64,000 nt of DNA, from assembly GCA_033105485.1 (NCBI GenBank), contig CP136956.1, positions 1,240,001 through 1,304,000 of the forward strand. The letters run 5' to 3'. Source of the stretch: LVI-A0039 sp033105485 (GTDB lineage: Bacteria; Bacillota_I; Bacilli_A; UBA3375). Position 1 is the first letter of the stretch, and each line of letters starts with the position of its first letter. The notes beneath the pieces are model-generated. The model was not told the origin of the DNA. It saw only the letters and a program-made list of their open reading frames with translations, and did no database searches. The translations under genes and the position numbers were made by a program. Below, one piece after another: positions 44,330 to 53,396 of the stretch.

Positions 44330-45195
44330 TGAAAAAGAATAAAAAGATTGATATCAAATTAATTATTTCATATGTATTTTTAATATTCATGGTAATCATT
44401 GTATTATTTCCGTTACTAGTAACAGTAATGAGTGCATTCAATGGTTCGAACACATTATACTCAACAACGCTTATTCCAGAGAACTTTACATTACTTGGTA
44501 ACTTTAAACGTTTGTTTACAGAAACTGAATACATTAGTTGGTATATTAATACATTTACAGTAGCAACAGCAACAATGATCTTTGCAACTATTATCGTAAC
44601 TATTATGGGTTACGTATACTCAAGATTACGTTTTAAATATCGTCGTGTTAGTGTATTATCTTTATTACTAGTTCAAATTATTCCAGCTGGTAGTACCCTA
44701 ATTGCATTATATGCAATTGCTCAAAGTGTTGGTATTTATAGTGCTGATAACTCAGTAACTTTAACTTATATGTACATGATTTTAATTTACACAACAGGGG
44801 CAATTCCAATGAATACACTACTTATGAAAGGTTACTACGATTCAATTCCTCGTGACTTAGATGAGAGTGCAAAAATTGATGGTGCCGGACACTTACAAAT
44901 TTTCTGGGAAATATTAATTCCACTTGTAAGACCAATGATTGCAGTAATCGCTTTATTCTCATTCATGGGTCCAATCGGAGATGTAATTATGCCAAACTTC
45001 TTAGTAAACAGTTTAGCATCAAGTGATAAGACACTAGCAACAGGACTTATTGCATTAATCGCATCACCTAAAGATTCAAGTTTCAACTTATTCGCAGCAG
45101 GTAGTATTTTAGTAGCTATTCCAGCTATCTTACTATTCTATAAATTACAAAGACATATCATGGGAGGACTTACTTCCGGAGGAGTGAAAGGATAA
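44329..45195 (+). CDS. malG: Maltodextrin ABC transporter permease MalG
   Basis: 288 residues, six helices. EAA-type loop DESAKIDGAGHLQIFWEI and a C-terminus IMGGLTSGGVKG typical of MalG. The ribosome site is GAGGAGG. malK follows after two bases. Confidence 0.95.
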   Translation: MKKNKKIDIKLIISYVFLIFMVIIVLFPLLVTVMSAFNGSNTLYSTTLIPENFTLLGNFKRLFTETEYISWYINTFTVATATMIFATIIVTIMGYVYSRLRFKYRRVSVLSLLLVQIIPAGSTLIALYAIAQSVGIYSADNSVTLTYMYMILIYTTGAIPMNTLLMKGYYDSIPRDLDESAKIDGAGHLQIFWEILIPLVRPMIAVIALFSFMGPIGDVIMPNFLVNSLASSDKTLATGLIALIASPKDSSFNLFAAGSILVAIPAILLFYKLQRHIMGGLTSGGVKG

Positions 45196-45197
45196 TT

Positions 45198-46310
45198 ATG
45201 AGCCAAATGATTTTAAAAAATATAAATAAAAAATATGAAAATGCAGAGCACTATTCAGTTCGTGATTTCAATATCGAAATTGAACAAGGTGAGCTAATCG
45301 TATTAGTAGGACCTAGTGGTTGTGGAAAAAGTACAACACTTCGTATGATCGCTGGTTTAGAAGATATTACTGAAGGTGAGTTCATCTTAGGTGATGAAGT
45401 AGTTAATGATAAATCATCAAAAGAGCGTGATATTGCAATGGTATTCCAAAGTTATGCCTTATACCCACATATGTCAGTTGAGGAAAACATCGGATACGGA
45501 CTTAAACTACGTAAAACAGATAAACAAGAAACTAAAAAATTAGTTGAAAATGTTGCAAGTGATTTAGGACTTACTGAGTATTTAGAAAGAAAGCCTAAAG
45601 ATTTAAGTGGTGGTCAAAGACAACGTGTAGCATTAGGGCGTTCAATGGTAAGAACACCAAAGTTATATTTAATGGATGAACCATTAAGTAACTTAGATGC
45701 AAAATTAAGAACTGTAATGCGTACTGAGATTTCTAGACTTCACCGTGAAAAAGGAGTTATTACTATTTATGTAACTCACGATCAAACCGAAGCGATGACA
45801 ATGGCTGATCGAATTGTAGTTATGAGTATGGGAGAGGTTCAACAAATTGGTACGCCAAGAGAACTATACAATAATCCGAAAAACTTATTCGTAGCGACAT
45901 TCATCGGACAACCACAAATGAACATTGTAAGTGGTATGTTTGATGGTACACACTTTAGTTGTGAGACATTCAAGATTAAAGTATCAGAAGGTGATGCTAA
46001 AATATTAACGGAAAAAGGATACAAAGATAAAGAAATTGTATTAGGTGTTAGACAACAAAATATTCGTGATGAACAAATTTACAAAGATGCGTTTTCAGAT
46101 TCAGTATTCACTACTAAGCCTGTAAACTTAGAGTACTTAGGAGATCATGTTAGTGCATTCTTTGAAGTAGGAAAAGACAACTTATTCTCTGCTAAATTAT
46201 CAACAAATACAACAGCAGAAATTGATAAAGATTACGAATTCGTAATTGAAGGAACAAAATTATATTTCTTTGATAAAGAAACTGAAAAATCAATTTTCTT
46301 TGATGATTAA
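45198..46310 (+). CDS. malK: Sugar ABC transporter ATP-binding protein (MalK/MsmK type)
   Basis: 370 residues. Walker A GPSGCGKST (38-46), signature LSGGQRQRVALGRSM, Walker B LYLMDEP, switch histidine in VTHDQTEA, then a C-terminal TOBE/OB domain. It powers MalFG. A dedicated ATPase within the operon contrasts with the shared MsmX of bacilli. Confidence 0.95.
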   Translation: MSQMILKNINKKYENAEHYSVRDFNIEIEQGELIVLVGPSGCGKSTTLRMIAGLEDITEGEFILGDEVVNDKSSKERDIAMVFQSYALYPHMSVEENIGYGLKLRKTDKQETKKLVENVASDLGLTEYLERKPKDLSGGQRQRVALGRSMVRTPKLYLMDEPLSNLDAKLRTVMRTEISRLHREKGVITIYVTHDQTEAMTMADRIVVMSMGEVQQIGTPRELYNNPKNLFVATFIGQPQMNIVSGMFDGTHFSCETFKIKVSEGDAKILTEKGYKDKEIVLGVRQQNIRDEQIYKDAFSDSVFTTKPVNLEYLGDHVSAFFEVGKDNLFSAKLSTNTTAEIDKDYEFVIEGTKLYFFDKETEKSIFFDD

Positions 46311-46326
46311 AAAATGAGGAGGGTAT

Positions 46327-46935
46327 ATGCTAGGAAATATTCGTGATATAACAGTCGTAATTGCCGTATCATTACTAATGTTAGTAGGTATGTTAGTATT
46401 CTTTATGACAACATTAGATAGTAGTGAGCTAACTGAGGAAGCGTTTGTAGCAAGTAATCAAGATTTTATTGGTTGCGCTGAAAGTTACCAACAAACTCAA
46501 AAGTTATATGAAACTTATACAGACCAAGCAATCCTTAGTATGGAAGTTTTAGAACTTGCCGAAATGCGTCAAGAATTAGAACTTGAAACTGGATGTATGA
46601 CTGATTATGTTAGTAGTAATGAACAGCAACTATCTACATATGCTGAGCATCTATATGAATATTTAACAGCAAAATACCCAAATCAAGAATTCGGGTTACT
46701 AGATACTATTTATACAGCACCTGCTAAATACTATGCTTATTTAGGTGAACCTCAAAGTTATTTATTCTTTGCTATGAATGCTGAGCAAACAGTAATGCTT
46801 GGTTATGTATACACACCGCAAGTTGATGGATACAATATTGAAGAATTGTGGACTGTTGATGAAGCTAGTGACTTAGAACAAGTCCAAGATTATACTCAAA
46901 ACTTATTAGTTAAGTACTATGAAAAAGTAATTTAA
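46327..46935 (+). CDS. Membrane-anchored extracellular protein of unknown function in the mal operon
   Basis: 202 residues: one N-terminal membrane helix (about 8-29) followed by an acidic, Tyr- and Glu-rich domain that would face outside, with two cysteines (C49 and C91, in FIGCAES and ETGCMTD) that might form a disulfide. No family is recognised. It is 16 bases after malK with a GAGGAGGG ribosome site, and a terminator hairpin follows, so it ends the importer part of the operon. A role with the importer is inferred. Confidence 0.72.
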   Translation: MLGNIRDITVVIAVSLLMLVGMLVFFMTTLDSSELTEEAFVASNQDFIGCAESYQQTQKLYETYTDQAILSMEVLELAEMRQELELETGCMTDYVSSNEQQLSTYAEHLYEYLTAKYPNQEFGLLDTIYTAPAKYYAYLGEPQSYLFFAMNAEQTVMLGYVYTPQVDGYNIEELWTVDEASDLEQVQDYTQNLLVKYYEKVI

Positions 46936-46961
46936 GCGTGCATCAGCACGCTTTTTATTTT
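46935..46961 (+). terminator. Terminator between importer and glucosidase genes
   Basis: AGCGTGC (46935-46941) / GCACGCT (46946-46952), loop ATCA, then TTTTATTTT. It overlaps the preceding stop codon. With no clear promoter after it, the downstream genes may depend on read-through. Confidence 0.85.
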
Positions 46962-46970
46962 AGGAGCATG

Positions 46971-48923
46971 ATGAAAATTTCAAAACAACAAATTCAAGCC
47001 AGCCAGTTTGCTTATCGCTTTTTAGAAACTGATGGAAGTGGTGGATTTATTTCACAAACAGCAACATCAGCTAATGTTCGTAATGATGATAGTTTATATA
47101 CGCGTAGTTTAAAGGCGCCAATTAAACGTTATAAATATATTCAAAAGTTTGATGAAGTGATTACGATTGATGATAATAGTTATAACTTAAGTTCACAAAC
47201 TTATGTAAATGATAAACGTAATACGGATAGTAGAAACTATGTATTAGAGTTTAAAGTATTTAAAGATATTGAAATTATATATCAAGTTGAAGATGTTACA
47301 ATAAGCAAACGTATTATCTTCTCAAATCAAAGTGCACAAGTTGCAATTGAATATAAGGTTCAAAATCCATTTGGCCGCAATATTAATTATAAATTAGTGC
47401 CACAAATAGCCGGACATAGTTTAGGTCAATATAAGGCTAAAGAGCAGTATGACTATCAAGTGAAAAGCACTGAAGATGTAACAAGTTTTGAATCAGATAC
47501 AGAACAAAATGTATATATCAAATCTAACTTACAGTTTACAGTTGATGAGCCTAAGTTTACTGGTGATTATTACTACCCACATGATACACGTGATGGTCGT
47601 GATGGAATAGGTTCAAGTACTAGTTATGGGCATTACATTCATAGCTGTAGTAATACATATTCAAGTTTTGAGTTTATTTTAAGCGATAGTCCTAGGTTTG
47701 AATATACAGTAGAACAGTTATTTGAAATTGAAATTAATCGAAAGCAAGATATTATCGATAATAGTAATGGAACTACTTTATTTGCAAATAGATTAGCACT
47801 AGCTACAGATAGTTATTTAGTAGATCGTGATTCTACATCAGAGAAAACAATTATTGCCGGTTACCCATTTTTTGGTGATTGGGGACGAGACACATTCTGG
47901 GCTTTTAATGGTACGTGTTTACAAACTAAGCGTTATAAAGAAGCTAAAAGTATCTTAAGATCATTTGCACCATATGAGAAGAATGGTCTTATTCCTAATA
48001 TGTTTCCAGAAGGAGATGAGTATCCATTTTATAACAGTGTAGATGCTCCATTACTATACATTAATAGTGTTTATGAGTACTACTTAGCAACGAATGATAT
48101 CGAGTTTGTATTAGAGCTTAAACCGGTTATTGAGAATATGATTAATAATTATATTAAGGGTACAGATTATCATATAAAGATGGAAGCAGATGGTTTAATT
48201 TCTAGTGGAGCAGGACTTGAGCAACTAACATGGATGGATGTAAGGTTTGAACAAATCTTACCGACCCCAAGGCAAGGAAAATGTGTTGAAATTAATAGTA
48301 TGTGGTACAACGCATTAATGATAATCAATCAATTTAATAACGAAATTGAAGAACCTTTTGCAATAAATGAAGATGTGCAGTTACTTGCAGAAAAGGTACG
48401 CACAAGTTTTAGAAAATCATTTATTAAAAATGATGGTTACTTAAGAGATGTAATTAGTGGAACATCTGCAGATGATCAAATACGAAGTAACGCAATTTGG
48501 GCAATAACGCAAAACTTTAGTCCATTAGAGCTATCAGAAATGAAAGCTGTAATTAAAATTGCTAGTAAGCATTTATATACTAGCCTTGGTATTAGAACTT
48601 TAGCACCAACTGATCTAGAGTTTAAGCCTAAATACGGAGATTCACATTTCGAACGAGATATGGCTTATCACCAAGGAACTGTTTGGCCATTTATCTTAGG
48701 TGGATATATACGAGCTTATTTAAAAAGTGAAGAGTATAGTAACGAGGCAAAGGCAGTCGCTAGGAATTTGCTAATTGGCTCTGAAAATAGTTTAAATGAA
48801 TATTGCTTAGGTCAAATTTGTGAAGTGTTAGATGGATTAAATCCAAGCTATTCAAAAGGCTGTTATGCACAAGCATGGTCAATCAGTGAAATTTACCTTG
48901 CATTAATTGAAACGGAGGAATAA
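46971..48923 (+). CDS. Glycogen debranching enzyme (amylo-alpha-1,6-glucosidase family)
   Basis: 650 residues. The N-terminal GDE_N-like beta domain (about 1-260) carries ETDGSGGFISQTATSAN; the C-terminal (alpha/alpha)6 domain has GYPFFGDWGRDTFWAFNG and TWMDVR. The enzyme removes alpha-1,6-linked glucose at branch points. Two ATGs in tandem (46968, 46971) follow AGGAG; the second has better spacing. A longer frame from 46938 runs through the terminator and is not used. Confidence 0.9.
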   Translation: MKISKQQIQASQFAYRFLETDGSGGFISQTATSANVRNDDSLYTRSLKAPIKRYKYIQKFDEVITIDDNSYNLSSQTYVNDKRNTDSRNYVLEFKVFKDIEIIYQVEDVTISKRIIFSNQSAQVAIEYKVQNPFGRNINYKLVPQIAGHSLGQYKAKEQYDYQVKSTEDVTSFESDTEQNVYIKSNLQFTVDEPKFTGDYYYPHDTRDGRDGIGSSTSYGHYIHSCSNTYSSFEFILSDSPRFEYTVEQLFEIEINRKQDIIDNSNGTTLFANRLALATDSYLVDRDSTSEKTIIAGYPFFGDWGRDTFWAFNGTCLQTKRYKEAKSILRSFAPYEKNGLIPNMFPEGDEYPFYNSVDAPLLYINSVYEYYLATNDIEFVLELKPVIENMINNYIKGTDYHIKMEADGLISSGAGLEQLTWMDVRFEQILPTPRQGKCVEINSMWYNALMIINQFNNEIEEPFAINEDVQLLAEKVRTSFRKSFIKNDGYLRDVISGTSADDQIRSNAIWAITQNFSPLELSEMKAVIKIASKHLYTSLGIRTLAPTDLEFKPKYGDSHFERDMAYHQGTVWPFILGGYIRAYLKSEEYSNEAKAVARNLLIGSENSLNEYCLGQICEVLDGLNPSYSKGCYAQAWSISEIYLALIETEE

Positions 48924-48924
48924 G

Positions 48925-50706
48925 ATGTTTATAGAGTCACCATACAAAGCATATATCGAAAGTTACAATCATATTTGGATTGAGACAACCGAAGAATTGC
49001 AATCAGTTATTTTAGAGCATAATCAACATACGCACGAATTGGCATTAACTAAGCTTAAAAAAGGTTATCATGCGGATATACGTCACATTGACATTAATAT
49101 GCAAAACGAAATGTTTGTTCATATTAATAAACGATATAAAGAGCATGTTAATATTGGAATGATAACTACAACAATTGAATTTGATATTAAAAATCAAAGT
49201 GATATTGAATTAGGAGCAATCTATTCAAAAAACTGTACAATCTTTAGGGTATGGACACCAGTTGCAACAGATGTAATATTAGTCCTTGAAAAAAATAATA
49301 GTAAACAAACTTATGTAATGAATGGTGATGGTCGTCACTATAGCCTTGAACTAGAAGGTGATTATGAAGGTTATTGCTATTACTACTTAGTTTGTGTAGC
49401 AGGTCAGTACAATAAGGTAGTAGATCCGTATGCTTTAAATTTAACTGCAAACACAGGGGCTGGAATTATTGTCGATCAACCTAAATTGGTGACAGAGCAT
49501 AAGTTCAATTCTAATGATAAAAGTAAAATGGTTATTTATGAAACAAGTGTATGTGATTTCACGAGTGATAAAAATTGTAACTTCACTCATAAAGGAAAGT
49601 ATATCGGCTTTAATCAGAGTTTAGATATCAATGGGAAGCCAATTGGAATCGATTATGTTAAAGAACTAGGTATAACTCACATTCAATTAATGCCGATTTA
49701 TGATTTTGGTTCAGTTAATGAACAGTACAAAAGTGATAATAACTATAACTGGGGCTATGATCCAGTCCACTATAATGTTCCTGAAGGAAGTTATGTTGTA
49801 GGAACTGATACGTACAGTCGAATTGAAGAATGCAAACAGATGATTGATGGTATTAAGAATAATGATATCGGTGTAATTATGGATGTTGTTTACAATCACG
49901 TATATGATGCAAGTAGCTTCAATTACAATTTGCTAGTGCCTAATTACTACTTTAGATTTAAACCAAATCGTGAATATAGTAACGGATCATTTTGCGGTAA
50001 TGAAGTAGCAAGTGAAAGAGCAATGGTACGCAGATATATTATTGATACTTTAAAAACGTGGGTAAATATTTATGGAATTGATGGAATTCGTATCGACTTA
50101 ATGGGATTAATGGATATCGAAACGATTCGAGCAATTGAAAATGAGTTAACTGCAATTCACCCAAACTTTATAATATATGGTGAAGGCTGGAATATGGAAA
50201 GTATGCTTACGCGTGATAAACGTGCAGCTCAAATCAACGCTGACAAGTTACCGACAGTGGGACACTTTAATGATGACCTACGAAACTTTATTAAGGGTGA
50301 TAATAGTGAATATGATAAAATTGGTTATATTCAGGGGAATAACGATACTGATAGTTTACAAGTTATCTTAGATGGGAAAGCCTTAGATGATGAGAAGAAG
50401 TATGTAAACGAGTATCAGTTGATCAATTATGTTTCGTGTCATGATGATCATACATTATATGATTATTTAAAAATGAATGAAAGTAATGAACAAGTATTAA
50501 CAGCGCAAATTATAGAAGCATATAAATATGTTTTTAAAGCCAAAGGAATTCCGTTCATTCACAGCGGGTGTGAATTTAAACGAACTAAAGAAGGGCATAA
50601 AAATACATATAATAAGTCAAGGCAATTAAATAGTATTAAATGGAATCAAGTTATGAGTAATGAGGAGATTATAAATGCTGTTAAGTTGTTAATTAAGGAG
50701 AAATAA
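48925..50706 (+). CDS. pulA: Type I pullulanase-like alpha-1,6-glucosidase, lacking the C-terminal beta domain
   Basis: 593 residues. An N-terminal CBM48-like region is followed by a GH13 barrel with the type I pullulanase signature YNWGYDPVHYNVPEGSY and catalytic regions GIRIDLMG, YGEGWNM and SCHDDHTLYDY. The protein stops soon after RTKEGHKNTYN and LNSIKWNQ, so the usual C-terminal beta-sandwich of about 100 residues is missing. The stop overlaps the lacI-type start (TAATG). No further pullulanase frame continues downstream. Start chosen for GGAGG at 48915-48919. Confidence 0.88.
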   Translation: MFIESPYKAYIESYNHIWIETTEELQSVILEHNQHTHELALTKLKKGYHADIRHIDINMQNEMFVHINKRYKEHVNIGMITTTIEFDIKNQSDIELGAIYSKNCTIFRVWTPVATDVILVLEKNNSKQTYVMNGDGRHYSLELEGDYEGYCYYYLVCVAGQYNKVVDPYALNLTANTGAGIIVDQPKLVTEHKFNSNDKSKMVIYETSVCDFTSDKNCNFTHKGKYIGFNQSLDINGKPIGIDYVKELGITHIQLMPIYDFGSVNEQYKSDNNYNWGYDPVHYNVPEGSYVVGTDTYSRIEECKQMIDGIKNNDIGVIMDVVYNHVYDASSFNYNLLVPNYYFRFKPNREYSNGSFCGNEVASERAMVRRYIIDTLKTWVNIYGIDGIRIDLMGLMDIETIRAIENELTAIHPNFIIYGEGWNMESMLTRDKRAAQINADKLPTVGHFNDDLRNFIKGDNSEYDKIGYIQGNNDTDSLQVILDGKALDDEKKYVNEYQLINYVSCHDDHTLYDYLKMNESNEQVLTAQIIEAYKYVFKAKGIPFIHSGCEFKRTKEGHKNTYNKSRQLNSIKWNQVMSNEEIINAVKLLIKEK

Positions 50707-51668
50707 TGGCAAATATGAATGATGTCGCAAAGTATGCGGGAGTAAGTAAGTCGACAGTTTCAAAAGTATTAAATGATTATCCGAACCTAAGTGATAAAAC
50801 TATCACGAGGGTAATGGATGCAATTAATGAACTAGGGTATGTACCAAATCAAACTGCTTCAAGTTTATCAAAAAAGAACTTTAAAAAGGTTGGGATTATC
50901 TTTAAAGTAAATGATACAGAGCAAACAATTGATGAAGTGAACATGCAATACATGATTGGTATTGATGAAGCGTGCTCAGAAATCAACGTTGAGTATAGTG
51001 TTATTTTTGCACGTACATTAGCTAATAAAACACCACAAGAAATTATTGCTTATTTAAGAAGTAAATCAATTACTAGTTTAGTGGTGTTAGGGTTATCGAA
51101 AGATGATGAAAACTTATATGAAGTTATAACTGATGAGGTATTTCCAACAGTTGTAACAGAAGTTGAATTAGTAACAAATAAGATTAGTTGTGTAGGTAGT
51201 GATAACTATAAAGCACAATATGAAATAGCCGAAAAATTAGTTACTGAAAATAGTGCACAAAAAGTTCTATACATCAGTGGTAAAGAAAATGGTTATGTAA
51301 GTGAAGAAAGAATTCGCGCTATAACTGATTTACAAACTAAACACAAGTTTGAACTTGAGATTGCAAATGGACAGTTCTCAGAACATGTTGCATACAATTT
51401 AGTAAAAACATCAAATTTTGATTATGATGTAATTATTTGCGCATCAGATTTAATGGCGATTGGAGCTAATCGTGCAATGCAAGAAACAAATAACATTAAG
51501 CCAATAAGTGGTTTTGATGGAATTTCACTTTTAAATTATGTTGGAAAAAATATTAGAAGTGTAAAACAAGACTTTTATAAGTTTGCCTCAGTAGGTGTCC
51601 ACCAAGCAATTAGAATGCAGGATGGTGAAAAAGGTTCTAAGATTCATGTTGATTATGATTTAATATAG
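50706..51668 (+). CDS. LacI-family transcriptional regulator of the maltodextrin genes
   Basis: 320 residues. The helix-turn-helix MNDVAKYAGVSKSTVSKVLN and hinge helix NQTASSLSKK precede a sugar-binding core (IICASDLMAIGANRAMQE). LacI-type proteins bind palindromes with a central CG, as found before malE and glgP. It is MalR-like by context. Lying within the operon, it is probably autoregulated. Confidence 0.93.
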   Translation: MANMNDVAKYAGVSKSTVSKVLNDYPNLSDKTITRVMDAINELGYVPNQTASSLSKKNFKKVGIIFKVNDTEQTIDEVNMQYMIGIDEACSEINVEYSVIFARTLANKTPQEIIAYLRSKSITSLVVLGLSKDDENLYEVITDEVFPTVVTEVELVTNKISCVGSDNYKAQYEIAEKLVTENSAQKVLYISGKENGYVSEERIRAITDLQTKHKFELEIANGQFSEHVAYNLVKTSNFDYDVIICASDLMAIGANRAMQETNNIKPISGFDGISLLNYVGKNIRSVKQDFYKFASVGVHQAIRMQDGEKGSKIHVDYDLI

Positions 51669-51675
51669 GAGAAAA

Positions 51676-53388
51676 ATGTCAAATTTAGCAGGGACGATAC
51701 ATAAAGCAGATGCTCCCTATGTATCGGTAATAAGCGAAAATCAAATTGAAGTAAGGTTACAAACGCCGAAGGATATTGTCATGACAGTTGACTTAGGTTA
51801 CAATGATCCGTATAACTATTTAAAAACTAATATTAATAAATGGATTGAACTTGAGACAACGATGACTAAGTTTGCAACTGATGATTTATATGATTGGTGG
51901 CGAGTTATTCTAACAGTAGATACAAAGCGATTTGCTTATAACTTTAAAATAAGTACAAAAGAAGATGGATTATGGTATTTAACTGAAGCAGGACTAACTC
52001 GAGACTATGAAGTTTTATATCAGTTCAATCACCCGTTCAGTCATACTAGTGAAATTTTTACTTATCCCAAATGGGTAGATAGTGCAATTTGGTATCAGAT
52101 TTTTCCTGACCGTTTTGCAACAAGTAAAGATGATAGTAATTGGCATCAAGGTCCAGTCGATAATAAAGAAGTATATGGTGGAGATATTAACGGGATAATA
52201 TCAAAACTTGATTATTTAAAAGAGTTAGGAATTAACAGTATTTATTTTACGCCAATTTTCACAGCAGGTAGTACCCATAAATACGATACGATTGACTACT
52301 TTTCAATTGATCCACAATTTGGAACTGATGAAGATTTTCAGAGTTTAATTAATGAAGCTCATAAACGTGATATTCGAATTATGCTTGATGGGGTATTCAA
52401 TCATTCTTCAAGTGAACATCCATACTTTATAGATGTTCTGCAAAACAAGCAGGACTCAAAGTATAAAGACTGGTATCACATTCGTGATTATGATAAGTTA
52501 GACCGTGTTTATAAAGAGGACTTTAGAGAACTTAAAGCATATGATAGTTTTGCATATACAGAACGAATGCCAAAGCTAAATACGCAAAACCCTGAAGTTA
52601 TTGAGTACATATTTAAGGCAGTTACAAAGTGGACGGAAATGGGAATTGATGGGTGGCGACTTGATGTTGCTAATGAAGTCGATCATAAGTTTTGGAAACT
52701 ATTTAAACAACATGTAACAGCAATTAATCCTGATATTTATATTGTTGGAGAGATTTGGCATGATGCTTACAGTTGGTTACGTGGTGATGAGTTTCACGCT
52801 GTAATGAACTATAAATATACTAACTCAATCATTGATTATTTCTTTAAACAAAAAATTGAATTACAACAGTTTAAAGACCGTACAACAAGAGCAAGTTTAG
52901 AGAATATCACTGCTGTAAATAAAGCAGCGTTTAATGTATTAGACTCTCATGATACAATGCGAATTAGTAACATGTGTGACTTTAATATCGAAAACCAAAA
53001 ACTAGGAACAGTATTTTTATTCACAGCATTAGGAAGTCCATGTATTTACTATGGAACTGAAGTTGGTTTAACAGGAAGTCAAGATCCAGATAATCGACGT
53101 CTAATGTCATGGGATAGTAGTAACTGGAATAGTAATCTACTCGAGTTTTATAAACAGATTATTGCAGTTAGAAAGAATCACCCAGTACTTGCAAACGATG
53201 GTCAATTTGAGTTTATAGATAGTGAAGTGTGTATGTATAAGCGTTTTGATCAAGAAAGTGAATATCGAATTATTTTGAATAACAGTGAAAATGCAATAGA
53301 TTATATTTCAAAAAATATAATTGTTGCTGAAGGCTATCAACATTCAAAACTACAATCAAAAGGATTTATTATTGATAAATTGAAATAG
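51676..53388 (+). CDS. Neopullulanase/cyclomaltodextrinase-type GH13 enzyme
   Basis: 570 residues. An N-terminal CBM34-like domain (about 1-125) precedes the barrel: IWYQIFPDRFA, GVFNHSS, WRLDVANEV (nucleophile Asp), VGEIWHDA (acid Glu) and LDSHDTMRI (Asp). The family hydrolyses cyclodextrins, pullulan and short maltodextrins inside the cell. No signal peptide is present, consistent with use on imported sugars. Confidence 0.9.
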   Translation: MSNLAGTIHKADAPYVSVISENQIEVRLQTPKDIVMTVDLGYNDPYNYLKTNINKWIELETTMTKFATDDLYDWWRVILTVDTKRFAYNFKISTKEDGLWYLTEAGLTRDYEVLYQFNHPFSHTSEIFTYPKWVDSAIWYQIFPDRFATSKDDSNWHQGPVDNKEVYGGDINGIISKLDYLKELGINSIYFTPIFTAGSTHKYDTIDYFSIDPQFGTDEDFQSLINEAHKRDIRIMLDGVFNHSSSEHPYFIDVLQNKQDSKYKDWYHIRDYDKLDRVYKEDFRELKAYDSFAYTERMPKLNTQNPEVIEYIFKAVTKWTEMGIDGWRLDVANEVDHKFWKLFKQHVTAINPDIYIVGEIWHDAYSWLRGDEFHAVMNYKYTNSIIDYFFKQKIELQQFKDRTTRASLENITAVNKAAFNVLDSHDTMRISNMCDFNIENQKLGTVFLFTALGSPCIYYGTEVGLTGSQDPDNRRLMSWDSSNWNSNLLEFYKQIIAVRKNHPVLANDGQFEFIDSEVCMYKRFDQESEYRIILNNSENAIDYISKNIIVAEGYQHSKLQSKGFIIDKLK

Positions 53389-53396
53389 GAGTAACT

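Noticed and set aside
46938..46970. Longer N-terminus for the debranching enzyme
   Set aside because: The codons fall inside the terminator hairpin after the preceding gene.
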